A stretch of 64,000 nucleotides of DNA. Source: Plasmodiophora brassicae. Its lineage: Eukaryota; Endomyxa: Phytomyxea; Phytomyxea; Plasmodiophorida. Location of the stretch: positions 620,001-684,000 of the forward strand of contig CP145409.1 of the NCBI GenBank assembly GCA_036867785.1, read 5' to 3'. Positions 1-10,443 of this stretch are shown piece after piece (the stretch's first letter is position 1; the number at the start of each line of letters is the position of its first letter). Below the pieces are notes generated by a model that saw nothing but the letters and a program-made list of their open reading frames with translations, searched no databases and was not told the origin of the DNA. The translations under genes and the position numbers were made by a program.

Positions 1-80
1 TGCCTAGGGTTGGCTGCGCCCCACCCAGCGATACCGGTAGTACTGTGCACAGCGACAAACAATGGACGATGTGGGTTTTC

Positions 81-653
81 CTATTGCAGTGCCTGTCGTA
101 TGCCGACAAAGGTGCTGGCGATGTCGGCCAGGTTGAGGACCATGGCGAGCAGCAGCTGGCTGAGGCCGTTGGCGCTGAAGACGATGAGGACGGGGAGGAC
201 GGCGGCGATGGCGAACACGACGGACAGGGCGTAGAACAGCGTCGGTAGGTAGGTGTGGGTGGGCACGCGCCCGTGCACCAGGGCCGGTGGGGCGCCGCAC
301 GCGGGCACCTTCGTCGACAGGTGCACATCGTGCCCGTCGGCGGTCCTGAGCGCGACGGTCAGGTCCATGCCGGGGACGATGTCGATGCCGTCCAGGATGC
401 CCTGGAACGCCGGTATGCTGGCAATGCTGGCGATCGTGTCTCGGGCGGCCTGCCGCTCGTCTACCCGTTTCTTGTAGGCGATGTAGGCCTGGTGGTCGGT
501 CAGGTACACCCAGGCCAGGAACGCGAACAGCGCGTCCAGGAACAGGAAGACGGCGCCGGCGACCGCCATGGTCCTCACGGCCAGCACGATCTCGTACGCC
601 ATGATGTACAGGACAATGACGGGCGCGATGATCGACGTCATCTGGACCTCCAT
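81..653 (-). CDS. Multipass membrane protein, unknown family
   Basis: Uninterrupted minus-strand frame of about 190 residues, ending with TAG at 81-83. I chose the ATG at 651-653, just before a hydrophobic segment. The frame stays open further upstream (to 797), but that part is not hydrophobic and holds a TATATA-like stretch near 664-671 that fits a promoter or leader. Two hydrophobic helices lie in the N-terminal third and two near the C-terminus, separated by a polar loop of about 80 residues. This suggests a four-helix membrane protein with a central soluble loop. I recognise no family motif. The high hydrophobicity in only this frame supports real coding. Confidence 0.6.
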   Translation of the reverse strand: MEVQMTSIIAPVIVLYIMAYEIVLAVRTMAVAGAVFLFLDALFAFLAWVYLTDHQAYIAYKKRVDERQAARDTIASIASIPAFQGILDGIDIVPGMDLTVALRTADGHDVHLSTKVPACGAPPALVHGRVPTHTYLPTLFYALSVVFAIAAVLPVLIVFSANGLSQLLLAMVLNLADIASTFVGIRQALQ

Positions 654-763
654 GACGGATGGATGTATATATGGAGGGAACACACACGACGAGACGGCTA
701 TGAGAGTCACAGACTGTCGTCGTGCGCCCGCGTCCATTGACGAGAGCCAAACAACCCCCGGTT

Positions 764-1467
764 TTATGCATCGATGGCTGCGGAACGCTTCCTCCAACGA
801 TCGAGAACGTACTCAAGATCGTCGTCGCCGTCGTCGTCGTCGTCACCGTCGTGGGAGTCCCTGGTGTTCGCTGGCTTCATGGAGGCCAGACCGGGATCGG
901 GAAGAACCGGGGGACGACTGTCTACATGGGCAGCGTTCCCAGGCGTCGTCAGCAGCGTCCTCCATGTGGAATCCAGTACTTCGACGGGGACCGGGATCGT
1001 TGCTGGTACTGGTCCCAGACGCGGCGTCATGGTCGACGCCCCGATTCGATCCGCCCGGGAGCGCGGCTTGGGGATCTGCTCCGCCTGCCTGCCGGTCGCT
1101 GGAGCCGGTTTCTGCTTCGGGATCGGGTCGCTGCCCTGCGACCAGCACGACGACGACCTGCCCGTGGACAGCGAGTCGGGCGGCGATGCCTGCGACCCGG
1201 TAGATGACAGGTCGTCTTCGTCAGCGTCAGTACTGTCGGCCTACGTGGGAACGTCGACGGTTGGATGCGTGGACGGATCAGCAACGACGATGGGCGAACG
1301 ACCTCGTCGTCGACGGACACGGGCTCGCACCGGTGGATGTCGCTCAGCAATCGCGCCCATTGCGCGTCGAGTTCGGCGCGTGTCGACGCGCGCCCGCCGC
1401 CGTCGAACGCCTTGATGTAGTCGTCGAGCGCGTCGGCCGCCGACGGCGTCGTCGACGAGGACGTCAT
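764..1467 (-). CDS. Hypothetical protein with acidic stretch, two exons
   Basis: Minus-strand gene starting at the ATG at 1465-1467 (MTSSSTTPSAADALDDYIKA). A 29-bp GT...AG intron at 1216-1244 joins two frames into one open frame that stops at 764-766. The protein has a short helical N-terminus, a long Ser/Pro/Arg-rich disordered middle, an aspartate run coded by a GTC/GAC-type triplet tract near 815-850, and a helical end (LEYVLDRWRKRSAAIDA). I do not recognise it. The intron is unusually short, but it restores frame and contains CTGAC near its acceptor, as other introns here do. An alternative is two unrelated shadow frames. Confidence 0.4.
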
Positions 1468-1788
1468 TCACATCCGCCCGGCCAGCAGCTGTGTGACTGA
1501 TGCAACCTGGCAGGTTCCCCGGGTCCCAACGCGGGCGACAGGACCCCCTCCCCGATGCCCGAACGGGAACGGGCGCTTTCCTGACGGCGGCGGCAACGAG
1601 GTCCCCGACGTTCCGTACGTTCCGGCGGCATCCTGTTCTCCATCGACCGCCGTGCTCAGATCGACGTACAGGGGGCGCGAGGAACGTCTCCGTTGGCGCG
1701 TTCTCGTCCTGTGTGTGACGCGCCCATCTGTCGGGCCCAGTGCCGTACGTACGACACATCGGGGCATGATCGCCTGCCCTCGCTCGCC
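1468..1788. other. Intergenic, divergent promoter region
   Basis: This 321-bp stretch lies between the starts of a minus-strand and a plus-strand gene. It should hold both promoters and leaders. Open frames cross it, but their amino-acid content looks like shadow. I see no clear TATA box or repeat. Confidence 0.4.
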
Positions 1789-2996
1789 ATGTCTGCGAAC
1801 GTGTTCCCGTTGCGTGACGTCTGGCCAGGGCGGAATCGGCCGGCGCGCTGCGGCTTGCCGGTCCTGATCGGGCCGGATCCGGCCATCCTGTGCACAGCGT
1901 TCGCGCTGGTCGTTGCGCTGCCGACGCTGGCGCTGTGGTCGAACGCCGTCCCCAACACGGTGGCGGCCGTCGCCGTCACCGTCCCGGTCACCGCCGCCGT
2001 CGTCCTGCTCCTGCTGTGCGCCGCCTTCGTCGAGCCGGGCATCATCCCGAGGCAGCAGAGGTCGCGCCCGCCGGACAACGTCGCGCCCGAGGTCCTGGTC
2101 GGCGCCACCCGCGTCCCATTGCAGTGGTGCCACACGTGCCTGCACTGGAAGCCTCTTCGGGCGCGGCACTGCCGGGAGATCGACTGCTGCGTCCTGGAGA
2201 TGGACCATTACTGCCCGTGTAACGATCGCGTGCAACGGCGCCACCCGGCGGGCGGCACTGACCTGCGCGTGCTCCTCCCAGGGATATCGAATTGTGTCGG
2301 GGCGCGAAACTATCGGTTCTACGTCCTGTTCGTGTGGCTGACCAGTAAGCATGCGGGAGGCGCACGTTGCCGCAGGCGTCGTCTGACCCTGCCCAGCGCT
2401 GCTCGACCTGTACGTCCTGGCCATGAGCACCGCCAGGTCCGTTAGTCTGTTGACACCATGGACCAACACCGATGTCCCGTACGTGGCACGCCAGGAACGC
2501 CCCACGATTGCCGGTCGACTAACGCTGCCCCCGTACAGGCGGTCGGGTGTCTGCTTCGCCCTGTGCCTGATGACGTTGGTGCTGGCATGGGGGCTGGTGC
2601 CCCTGGCGCTGTACCACGTCTGGCTCGTCGTTCAGATGCGGACAACGCACGAGCACGTCAGGGGCGTGGACCTCGCCGCCCTCTCCGGTAGGCGACAGGG
2701 GTCCCCGATGCGTTTGGGACGGCGTTGACAGGGTTGTGTCAGGCGAGAATCCGTCGTGCTGCACGAAGTTCCACAGACTGCTCTGCAGCCCGATGCCGAA
2801 ATCGTTCGTGGACCTGAAGGCCCAGGCGGACCAGCATGGATGCGTCGTCAGCCGGCCGTCTGTCATTGTCCCGGTCCAGGTGGCGCCTCCCGTTGCCGTA
2901 GCCGAGGCCGCCCCGGTGCCTGCCCAGGAATCCCGTCCCGACAACCATGTCGTTATCGAGGTCCCTTCCGAACCAGATAGTACACGAGTTGGATAG
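1789..2996 (+). CDS. DHHC-family protein S-acyltransferase (DHYC variant)
   Basis: Palmitoyltransferase that would acylate cysteines of membrane-associated proteins. Five exons keep frame: 1789-2218, 2282-2344, 2397-2436, 2539-2687 and 2743-2996, giving 311 residues. Two N-terminal membrane helices are followed by the zinc-binding Cys-rich domain (WCHTCLHWKP, RARHC, CCVLEMDHYCP), then WISNCVGARNYRFY formed exactly across the first intron. Two further helices follow, then the TTxE motif (RTTHEH) and the C-terminal NP...CC motif. The catalytic signature reads Asp-His-Tyr-Cys rather than Asp-His-His-Cys, a variant known from yeast Akr1-type enzymes. The start was chosen as the first ATG before the helices. 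Confidence 0.92.
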
Positions 2997-3123
2997 CATA
3001 ACGCAGGCCCACCGCGGTTCCTCATTTGGTGAAAGCGATCCGGTGTGTGTGCGTGTTGATTCGTTTAGCCAGTAGTCCAGCATGGGCGCGTGCCTGGCCG
3101 ATACCCATCATATTTGCCAGACC

Positions 3124-5135
3124 ATGTCTGCATTCGAAGTCGTGCTGGGCGTCTACATCGTGATAGCGGTCTTCCATGCGATTGTCGCAACGTTCGCAAC
3201 GCTGGCCTGCATCGTGTACGTTCTGTCGACGATCGCGGAGAGATCCCGCATCCACTGGAAGCACGTTGGCATCGCTGTCGCGATGGTCGGCCTAAGTGCC
3301 GTGTTCTACGTTGCGCTTTTCAGCCAGGTGCGTTTCCCTAACCTGTTCGACTCGGAGCGCTGGCCGCCGTCCACCTTCCAGTTTCGTGGGGCATGGTCGC
3401 TCTGGTTCTACTTTGAATCGTTCTGCATTATCTTTGCGGCATGGTTCAAGGTCGGATGCTCTGTGGACGCGTGGCGTCGCATGCCTGCTGAATCGGAAGG
3501 TACGAATGGCGGCGGGAACGACGCCACGTTCGTACCTCTGAAACGAGATCGCGCCAGTGGTGAGGTTCAGGGACCAGTACGAGTTCATCAAGGGGCACCG
3601 CGACTTTGTCGTCATGATGTGCCTGCGCGGCACTGAACCGCTGGACCAGGTGGTCGCCTCCATCGCCAGCGTCCTGGAGTCCGACTTCCCCAAGCACCGC
3701 CTGCGGCTGGTGATGGTGTTCCACGGCGACGACACGACGGCGACGGAGCAGTGCATTCATCGAACGTTCCTCACCAGCGCGAACGCTGGCCAGGACGGTG
3801 TCCCGCAGCAGCTGTCCCCCATTGAGAATTGCATGTCGAAGCAATCCGTTCGGGTACACGGCCTGATATTGTCCTGGGTCACGCCACTGACGTCCAACGG
3901 CCATCAGGTATCCATGCTCAGGTACGGCCCCGTGCCGGTAGCGGAAGCACAGACGCGCGCCATGAACCTCATGTCGGTCATCTACGAGGACGATGCGCAC
4001 TACAGGCCGATCATCTGCCTGCTGCACCACTCGGTCCTGCTGAGCAAGCTCACCATTGCACAGTAGCGTGACAGCGTGTCTGCGCCCCCCTCCCATGGCT
4101 GGTCTGAGCAGGCGCCGTGATGCCAGCTTCGTGTACGACCTGGACGACCCGCATTGCGATGCGCTGGCGGGGATGGTGATCGACGACGGTCGACGGTTCA
4201 CACCGGCGCGGTTCGTTCAGTCGCTGGACTTTATGGACGACATCGTCGAACCCATCGCCGAGCAGTACGCCGGCAACGTCACCGAGATGCCGTGCATGAT
4301 GACGGCGACGAAATTCAAGGTCGGGTCTGCGTTGGATGCGGAACGTCACCCTGTGGGATTGACGGCCTGCGCGCAAGGCGATGCGGACGATAAACGCGAT
4401 CAAGGGTCGTGACGAGGCGTCGATCTTGGACAAGAACAAGGTGGCCATGGCCCTGATGCGATCCAACTACACCAGGCACCGCGCTGGCGTCTGCCTTGGT
4501 CAGAAGCGACATCCCACTGGCCTACGGGTGCCCTTCGGAGGTACCCTGACGTCCAATCGCAGGTGCGGCGGCGTCACATCAGGACAGTGCTGAGTCCATC
4601 GGCGCCGGCGACGTCCTCGCCAACGCGCGGGACAGGTTCATCTCGGGCACGTTCGCCAGTGTCAACGCTATAATGGATCGGCATGTACGTAGACGAACTC
4701 CAGTGACTTCAGTCGCCTCACCATGCCGATCCTATTGCCGTGTCCTGCATAGGCGTGGGAGGTTTCGCCGGGCCTGTGTGTGCTGAAGATGATCGGAGCG
4801 CTGATGAACCCGCACACTGCCCTGTACACAGAGATCTTCCTGCTGGAATATATAACCGGGCGAGGCACTCGTTTCGCGTGCGCCTACATCTTCCTGCTCT
4901 TCATCCCGTGCTATATCTTCATCGTCACGTTCGCAGGTAGGCCTGGCGGGTGCCCACGTCCTCGTCGCGTGCGCTATATTCACACACGTACGACCCAGCG
5001 CAACGCTTCCGAAAGTTCCACCTCGTTCTGTCTCTCCCCGTCAACCTCATCTTGAATGTGCCGTTATCGTTCATCACCGACCTGAACCTGATTCGCTATG
5101 CCATCGGCAGTGCGCGCACGCCTCCACAACAATAA
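3124..5135 (+). CDS. Chitin-synthase-like family 2 glycosyltransferase, divergent
   Basis: Probable polytopic processive glycosyltransferase with several small introns, so exon limits are approximate. Exon 1 (to about 3500) gives N-terminal membrane helices. Exon 2 has the GT2 fold start, FVVMMCLRGTEPLDQ then SIASVLESDFPKHRL, the place where chitin synthases have the Ile-Pro-x-Tyr-Asn-Glu strand and first helix. Later exons carry TEMPCMMTATKFKVG, an Arg-rich RRRHIRTVL segment near 4563 resembling the QRRRW region, and C-terminal membrane helices. The canonical Asp-rich metal motifs are not obvious, so the donor sugar is uncertain and the protein may be degenerate. The stop TAA lies inside AATAAA at 5131-5136. 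Confidence 0.5.
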
Positions 5136-5136
5136 A
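5131..5136 (+). terminator. Poly(A) signal overlapping the stop codon
   Basis: AATAAA, in which the TAA at 5133-5135 is also the stop codon of the GT2 gene. Confidence 0.5.
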
Positions 5137-5315
5137 GTGTCGGGTAGCTTCGTCCAGCAAACCGACCTGATGCGTGTTTCTGGTGGTGACACACGCTGCC
5201 AGTTCCCGTTAGCTGTCGGCAGAGCAAGGGACGCCGTCGTCCACGTGTCGTGACCTCGTCGTCGGCTGGGCCGATTGCGGCGCTGTTGCGGTGACGCTGC
5301 GCAGTGACGAACACG

Positions 5316-6162
5316 ATGTCGGTGGAAACGGAGTGTGCGCCGCAGGCCAAGGATCTCGAGGCCAACATGCCCCGTTTGCTGTCCAAAGTGCACACCGGCA
5401 ATGTGTCTGTACTCGAGCGTTTCCCGCTCGACAAACTGCCGCCGAACCTGACGGTGAGCACGACCGTCGTGTCGTCGTGGTCGGCAGCTGACGTGACCGC
5501 GGCAATGTAGTTGATAGGGACGATCCTTTGCCAGTTCGACCAGACCATATTGTGAGCTATACGGTATGCGGTCCGGTGCGCGCCCGTCTGACATCTGTGC
5601 CCCCCAGTAACATATTGGCGTTCACGACGAACTTTGCATTGCTGTCACGACTGTATCAGCTGCCTGGAGCGACGATTTCCGATTTCAAAATGTTCTACCC
5701 GTGCGGCAGCCAGGACGCGGACGGCTTCGAGACCGTTCAAATGTCGGAACTTGGGGCCGCCTACGACATGCTCAAGGCGGCGTTTGGAGAAGCGACCGAC
5801 CTGTCGCTGGAGGAGTTCGAGCAGATCATGATCTTTGACTCCAACCGGATCCAGTTGCATCTGTTCTGTCAGGCGTTCGCCGCGGTGTATAATATGGGAT
5901 CCAGAACGTTCATTCGGCCTTGATTTCTCACGCGCCATGCAGATGGCTGCGAGATTATGGAGAAACTGTCGAGGTGACTCCTTCCGGGCTCATCGAGCAC
6001 CTGAGGATCCTCTTCGCGTTCGAGGAGATGTCCGAGGAAGAGAAGGCGGGGATTGATCCGGAAGCGCTGAAGAACTCGGTACGCTGCGTGAGGCACGTTC
6101 TCGTCACGTTCACCCATGTATGGAACGAAATCGGACTGGGCTCTGATTCTGTTCGCAACTGA
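5316..6162 (+). CDS. Conserved-looking hypothetical soluble protein, three exons
   Basis: Exons 5316-5506, 5608-5886 and 5943-6162 splice in frame into 229 residues starting MSVETECAPQAKDLE. Both introns have GT...AG ends. The protein is soluble and mostly helical, with a clear amphipathic helical C-terminal half (GLIEHLRILFAFEEMSEEEK). Smooth frame continuity, for instance AADVTAAINILAFTT across the first intron and FAAVWLRDYGETVEV across the second, argues that it is real. I see no catalytic motif and do not recognise a family. AATAAA at 6229-6234 is a candidate poly(A) signal. Confidence 0.62.
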
Positions 6163-6431
6163 CGCTGTGGTCAGATGGCCAGCAAAGACTACGAGCGCAT
6201 CACAAGGTCCGGGTGAATGCTTTGTCGTAATAAATTACCCATTGTCGGTAACGCGATGGGACATTGCTGGATACGGTCGGACTGGGCATGCCTGTTCGGG
6301 TCGAGCAGGTTCGTGGCCGCCAAGGACGGCGTTCTTGGGAACAACGTTGCAAATCGCACCAGCAAACGAACATTGACGTGAAGCGAAGCAAGGCCACTCC
6401 CGACACACAAGCGTCGACACGGGATATATCG

Positions 6432-6785
6432 TCAGAATCGTGATTCGAGCTTAATTCTGATTGGTTCGAGACAGGATCGAAGTTTGGGGAATACGGCGTA
6501 GACGAGGCCGATGTTGGCGTCCGGGCGCATGCAGAACGTGACGATCAGCGGCATCATGTTGAAGTGGACGACGGTTGCATTGTCGAATTCGCTCGTGATC
6601 GACTGCGGCTCGCCCAGCTGCAGCTTGTTCGCCTGCTCCAACGCGTTCACGAACGTCGTCGACAGCCACGGGTCGACATCGAACGACGAACTCGCCTGCG
6701 CCAGCAGTACGCCATCCTTGTCGTTCACCAGAATCGCCAGCGCGCCCGGTACCTTCTCCAGCAACCCGCGTAGCAACTGCTCCAT
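6432..6785 (-). CDS. LAMTOR3: LAMTOR3 (MP1) Ragulator roadblock subunit
   Basis: A single exon of 117 residues with the compact alpha/beta roadblock fold. In the Ragulator complex, LAMTOR3 pairs with LAMTOR2 on lysosomal or late-endosomal membranes and helps anchor Rag GTPases for TORC1 signalling. Family features are the LLRGLLEKVPGALAILVNDK opening, DGVLL, a final strand HFNMMPLIVTF, and ANIGLVYA followed by a terminal helix. Length matches the animal protein (about 124). The start is the ATG at 6783-6785, which gives the usual N-terminus; the frame is open 16 codons further upstream. It is head-to-head with the REEP5-like gene, 205 bp away. Confidence 0.85.
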   Translation of the reverse strand: MEQLLRGLLEKVPGALAILVNDKDGVLLAQASSSFDVDPWLSTTFVNALEQANKLQLGEPQSITSEFDNATVVHFNMMPLIVTFCMRPDANIGLVYAVFPKLRSCLEPIRIKLESRF

Positions 6786-6990
6786 CGACGGCAGTGACCG
6801 ATGCCGCGGGACGATTGACGATAGGTAACGCAATACATATTGCTATTTTGCTACAAATGCCAAAACGGCGACAGCTGCGCGAGTCGCCAAATGGCAATGT
6901 GATGTTGCGATTTTGGAGGCCGGAGCCGGACGCGGGACGGACTGGGGTGGATTGCCATTGTCCGTAGTCAGTGGGGCGCGCGGGACCGGC
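6786..6990. promoter_or_regulatory. Bidirectional intergenic promoter region
   Basis: This 205-bp gap between two divergent starts (LAMTOR3 and REEP5/DP1) must contain both promoters. It is locally AT-richer near 6835-6860. I see no defined motif. Confidence 0.4.
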
Positions 6991-7815
6991 ATGGATCAGG
7001 TCGAGATACTCAAGACCAAGGTCGTCGTCTGGGTCGAGGAGCTGGACGCCGCGCTCGTCAGTCGCAAGATACAGGTGCTGGGTGTCGTGAAGGACAGGAC
7101 TGGACTGAAGCATGCCCATGCGGCCATACTGTCTGCCGGCGTGTTCTTCCTGATTCTACTCTCCGTCGGTGCCCGCAGACTGCGGTTGTTCGGCAGGGGT
7201 TCCCTGACAGTGGTCGGTACGCTAGGCTATTGGCGGGAAGGCCTTAACAAATTGTGTTGGGTTCATCTATCCGACCATCATGTCATTCCAAGCCGTCAAA
7301 TCGAAGGATACTGAAGATGACGCCTACTGGTTGACATACTGGATTGTATTTGGGTCAGTATTGTCTGCTCCAACTGTCCTATCGTGTCAGAGTTTAACAG
7401 ACGTTCTGAGTATAGCGTCTTCCAGCTTGTGGAGAGCTTTGGCGATTTGATTCTGGGCTGGATTCCTCTATACAACCTCCTGAAATGTATCATTCTCGTA
7501 TGGCTCTACGCTCCACAAACCAAAGGCGCACAGATCGTGTTCAAGCAGTTCATTGCACCATTTATGAAGAAGCACAGCCAGGAGATCCAGGAAACCATTG
7601 CGGTACGTCGCCGAGTGTCTCGCAGGGCGTCCTGCAGGCTAAGTATCTCCGTCCAGGCAGCGAAGACTTTCGGTGCCCAGATGGAAGCGGAAGTTGTCAA
7701 GCCAACTGCTAAGCACCTGGCGAACAAGATTAGTGAGACCGCAATGGATATGATAGCTAGTCAGCTTCGAGCGCAGCAGGAAGGTGCTGGACCAACCACC
7801 TCAAACGCTAACTAG
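6991..7815 (+). CDS. REEP5/DP1/Yop1 ER-shaping protein
   Basis: TB2/DP1/HVA22 family protein that inserts hairpins into ER tubules and stabilises curvature. Exons 6991-7164, 7226-7353, 7416-7602 and 7657-7815 keep frame and give 215 residues. The first hydrophobic hairpin is followed by the hallmark segment GFIYPTIMSFQAVKSKD, then DDAYWLTYWIVFG, LVESFGDLILGWIPLYNLLK and ILVWLYAPQTKGAQIVF. The C-terminal tail is a helical, amphipathic, soluble region as in REEP5. Each junction reconstructs a continuous family motif, so the exon structure is well supported. Confidence 0.92.
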
Positions 7816-7845
7816 GAGGTTCAGTTTTGTTGTCCCTTCAAATAC

Positions 7846-8184
7846 ATGTTCAGTAGTGCCAACCCCAACGCTGTGGAATACGGTTTACGACCGGGAACGA
7901 ATTCTCTCTACCTGTGCGCATCACGTCTATTTTCTTCAGGATGGCACACAACACGAACCGTCACGCCCAGTTCGTATTGACAGACAGGGTTCTGTCTCCC
8001 AGTTACTTCTTGGTACGTCACTCGGCATTAACAACACGCGATGAACATCGGCGACGTGTTCTGACGTGTCCATTTACCGAACCGCTAACACATCCGCAAT
8101 CGTCTGGCCCAGGTCGACCGACAGGCGCGAACAAGGGCACATCAAGCGGAAAGTGAAACGTACAGAAACCATTGTCAAACTTGA
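7846..8184 (+). CDS. Small 70-residue hypothetical protein, three exons
   Basis: Exons 7846-7913, 7940-8012 and 8113-8184 join in frame (67+73+73 bases plus shared codons, 213 in total). The introns are 26 and 100 bp, both GT...AG, the second with CTAAC upstream of CCCAG. The product begins MFSSANPNAVEYGLRPGTN and ends in a charged helix with no membrane segment. I do not recognise it. The start lies only 30 bp after the REEP stop, so some transcripts could read through. The model rests on frame continuity alone. Confidence 0.35.
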
Positions 8185-8378
8185 CCTATATTGGTACTCG
8201 AAGAAAGGCGAACGGTTCGTAGCCTCAGTGCGAGCAAGGAATCGACCTGTAACGTTGATTAGCAGTGCTCGACTGTCAGACGGCAACGATGTCCCTACTT
8301 CATCCGCTGTTGCCCCACGCTCCATAAGTATTTGTCGAAGAATGTGAGCTTCGGCCTAAACCGGGGTGAGCATCTCGG

Positions 8379-8786
8379 CTATGACCCCAAACAGAACCGG
8401 GAGACCTGCACTATTCTGAGGTTGGCGCGAAGATTATGTATGGCTTTGACTCGGTAGTCGTCACGAGACAGCAGTTTGGCGTCATTGAGCTTGGCCTCGA
8501 GCTTCTTGCTCGCCGACCTCAGAATCCGAACCTGCTGTTCCAGCGGCATCGGCGCCCGACGCGTCTGCGGCGCATCTGGCCGGGATCCTGGATTCCGCTT
8601 CTGACGGCTCCCCCCAATCGACGTCCCAATGGGCTTCGTCAGGTAGTCCCTCGCCAGCGCGGCACCTTCCGACCCCGCCCCCATCTCCATTGAATAACGT
8701 CTTTCGCGTGCGTACGTCGCGATGGTACTCGCGTTGATCGCCGCGTTAAGCCGAGTACTGTCCCCTAACGACGGGGTTCGTTTCAA
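8379..8786 (-). CDS. Hypothetical basic coiled-coil protein
   Basis: An open minus-strand frame of 135 residues. The N-terminal half is Ser/Thr/Gly-rich and basic. The C-terminal half contains a heptad-like helix (LEQQVRILRSASKKLEAKL). An in-frame ATG at 8690 (MEMGAGSEG) is an alternative start. I recognise no family. The last dozen residues may be intron read-through, so the C-terminus is uncertain. Confidence 0.4.
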   Translation of the reverse strand: MKRTPSLGDSTRLNAAINASTIATYARERRYSMEMGAGSEGAALARDYLTKPIGTSIGGSRQKRNPGSRPDAPQTRRAPMPLEQQVRILRSASKKLEAKLNDAKLLSRDDYRVKAIHNLRANLRIVQVSRFCLGS

Positions 8787-9113
8787 TGATTACAACCTGA
8801 GCCGCGTGATACGCTCGGCAATGTCACGCGGCACTGTCCGGTCCCAGATGCGCAGTGGTGGGAGCACCACAAATTCCATAATCGAGAATCGGCCAGCGGC
8901 CAGTGCCAGTGTGCCGGTGGGGCTGGTCGCGCGTCCGTCCGTCCGTCCGCGATCTATTCTTGTTGCTGCCGTCAGTCGCGGCCGTCCTGGCACCATCGCC
9001 GTTGCACGGGGCCCGGCGTCGCTGCAGCGACACTGTTGCCGTTGACACGTGGGCCGGCGCCCGGCCAGTTGACCCATGCCCTGCTGCTGCGCCACAGGAA
9101 GCACGCGGCGCCA

Positions 9114-10443
9114 ATGAGCGAAACGGCCGTCGGCGATTACCAGCCCGCAGACAGTTGCGCGTTCTCGCTGGCCGATTTCGAGGATATCATGAGCGCCGAT
9201 GGCCCCGTGGATATCGAGCGCCTGCGGGAGGCCAGCCGCATGGGCGTGCCGTTGGCCGTGCGCGGCGACGTCTGGAAACACCTGCTCGGCGTGGCACGGC
9301 CCGATCATGCCGAGAATTTCGCGGCGCAGCGGCGAATGCAGAGCGAATTCGTCGCGATTCAACAGCGGACGCTTGAGGTCTGTCCCTTCGTACTGTTTCA
9401 TGACGCGTGCTGACACCGCTGCGCAGGATGTCGATCCCGTTCGAAGGCTATCGCCCGATCTTTTGAAACAACTGAGAGCCGAGATTCGCCGACACTATAC
9501 GAACCTGCAAAGGCAGCTGGAGGAGACGTACGAGGAATGGTCCGAGAGCGTGTCGCGAGGCGTGTTTGGTATACCTGGGCAACATGATGCCGACGGAACC
9601 AACGTCACGGCGTCGGCTACAGAGGACAGTGGCGATACCACCGAACTATCGTCGTGTGGGTCGACAGTAGCGGCCTCGTCCGCCATGACCTACGATGCCG
9701 ATCGGCTCCTTCTCCTTGGTTCGGACGACTGTCATCCGTCACGGGACCGTATTGTACTCATTTGGTCGACGCGTGAACAGAACGACTACTCGTGATGTAC
9801 TTTTCTGCGAACAACGTCGAGTTCCAATTGTCTGCCGTCTATCTCATGTCGCCGTTCATGCATTGCATGTCGGATCCGTGCTCCATCTATTTCTCCTTTT
9901 TAAGCCTGCAGGAGTACGTCGAGGCGATTGAGAGCGTCGGCATCGACCGGCTTCTGGCCAAATTCATGATGCTGTTTCGCACGTTCGAACCCGACCTATG
10001 CAGTCATTTTGAGGATGAGGAACTTCGACCCAATGAATGGGCATTGCAATGGTTGCACTCATGTGTATCGTTGGCGCCGCGTGGGCACTAACGTATGAAC
10101 ATGGCAGGCTAAGGCATCTCCTTTCTGCTGAGCTCCCGTTTCAGTGCGTCCTAAGGCTCTGGGACACGTACTTTGCCCGACATGCCGACGCCGATCTTCA
10201 TGTGTTCGTCTGCCTAGCAATCCTCAACCTGTGCAAAGAGACCCTCCTGGAATGTGAATACTGTGAACTTAAAGTTCGTTTGCTGTGTTCGAATGTACGC
10301 GCGTGCGGTTCTCAGACATCGTTGCGCAGGCATCGCTGCAGCAACTGCCCAATTTGGACATCGATCATCTGCTCGCGCTAGCGAACACTTTGCAAAGTCA
10401 AGCGCGGAACGCATGGTCGTCCGTGTTTAACAATATAACCTAA
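9114..10443 (+). CDS. TBC-domain Rab GTPase-activating protein
   Basis: TBC proteins speed GTP hydrolysis by Rab GTPases in membrane traffic. Several exons are visible. The first (from the ATG at 9114, MSETAVGDYQPADS) contains GVPLAVRGDVWKHLLGVARP, the conserved TBC opening with the Arg that starts the domain. A 49-bp intron follows (about 9380-9427). The next exon is a helical insert with a low-complexity Ser/Thr section. Later come FQLSAVYLMSPFMHCMSD, the long FMMLFRTFEPDLCSHFEDE helix and PFQCVLRLWDTYFARHADA, the LWD.YFA motif that ends the GAP core. The final exon, QLPNLDIDHLLALANTLQ, stops with TAA at 10441-10443. Confidence 0.82.

Noticed and set aside
817-850. GTC/GTCGTC triplet tract, considered as a microsatellite or Ser/Arg repeat gene on plus
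   Set aside because: In the minus frame it codes an aspartate run inside a plausible protein; it is a coding triplet repeat, not a separate element.
1468-2505. 345-residue minus-strand open frame
   Set aside because: It overlaps the well-supported DHHC exons on the other strand and reads as Arg/Gly/Gln-rich shadow.
3446-4201. 251-residue minus-strand open frame
   Set aside because: It is antisense to the GT2 exons, which have the more protein-like sequence and frame-keeping introns.
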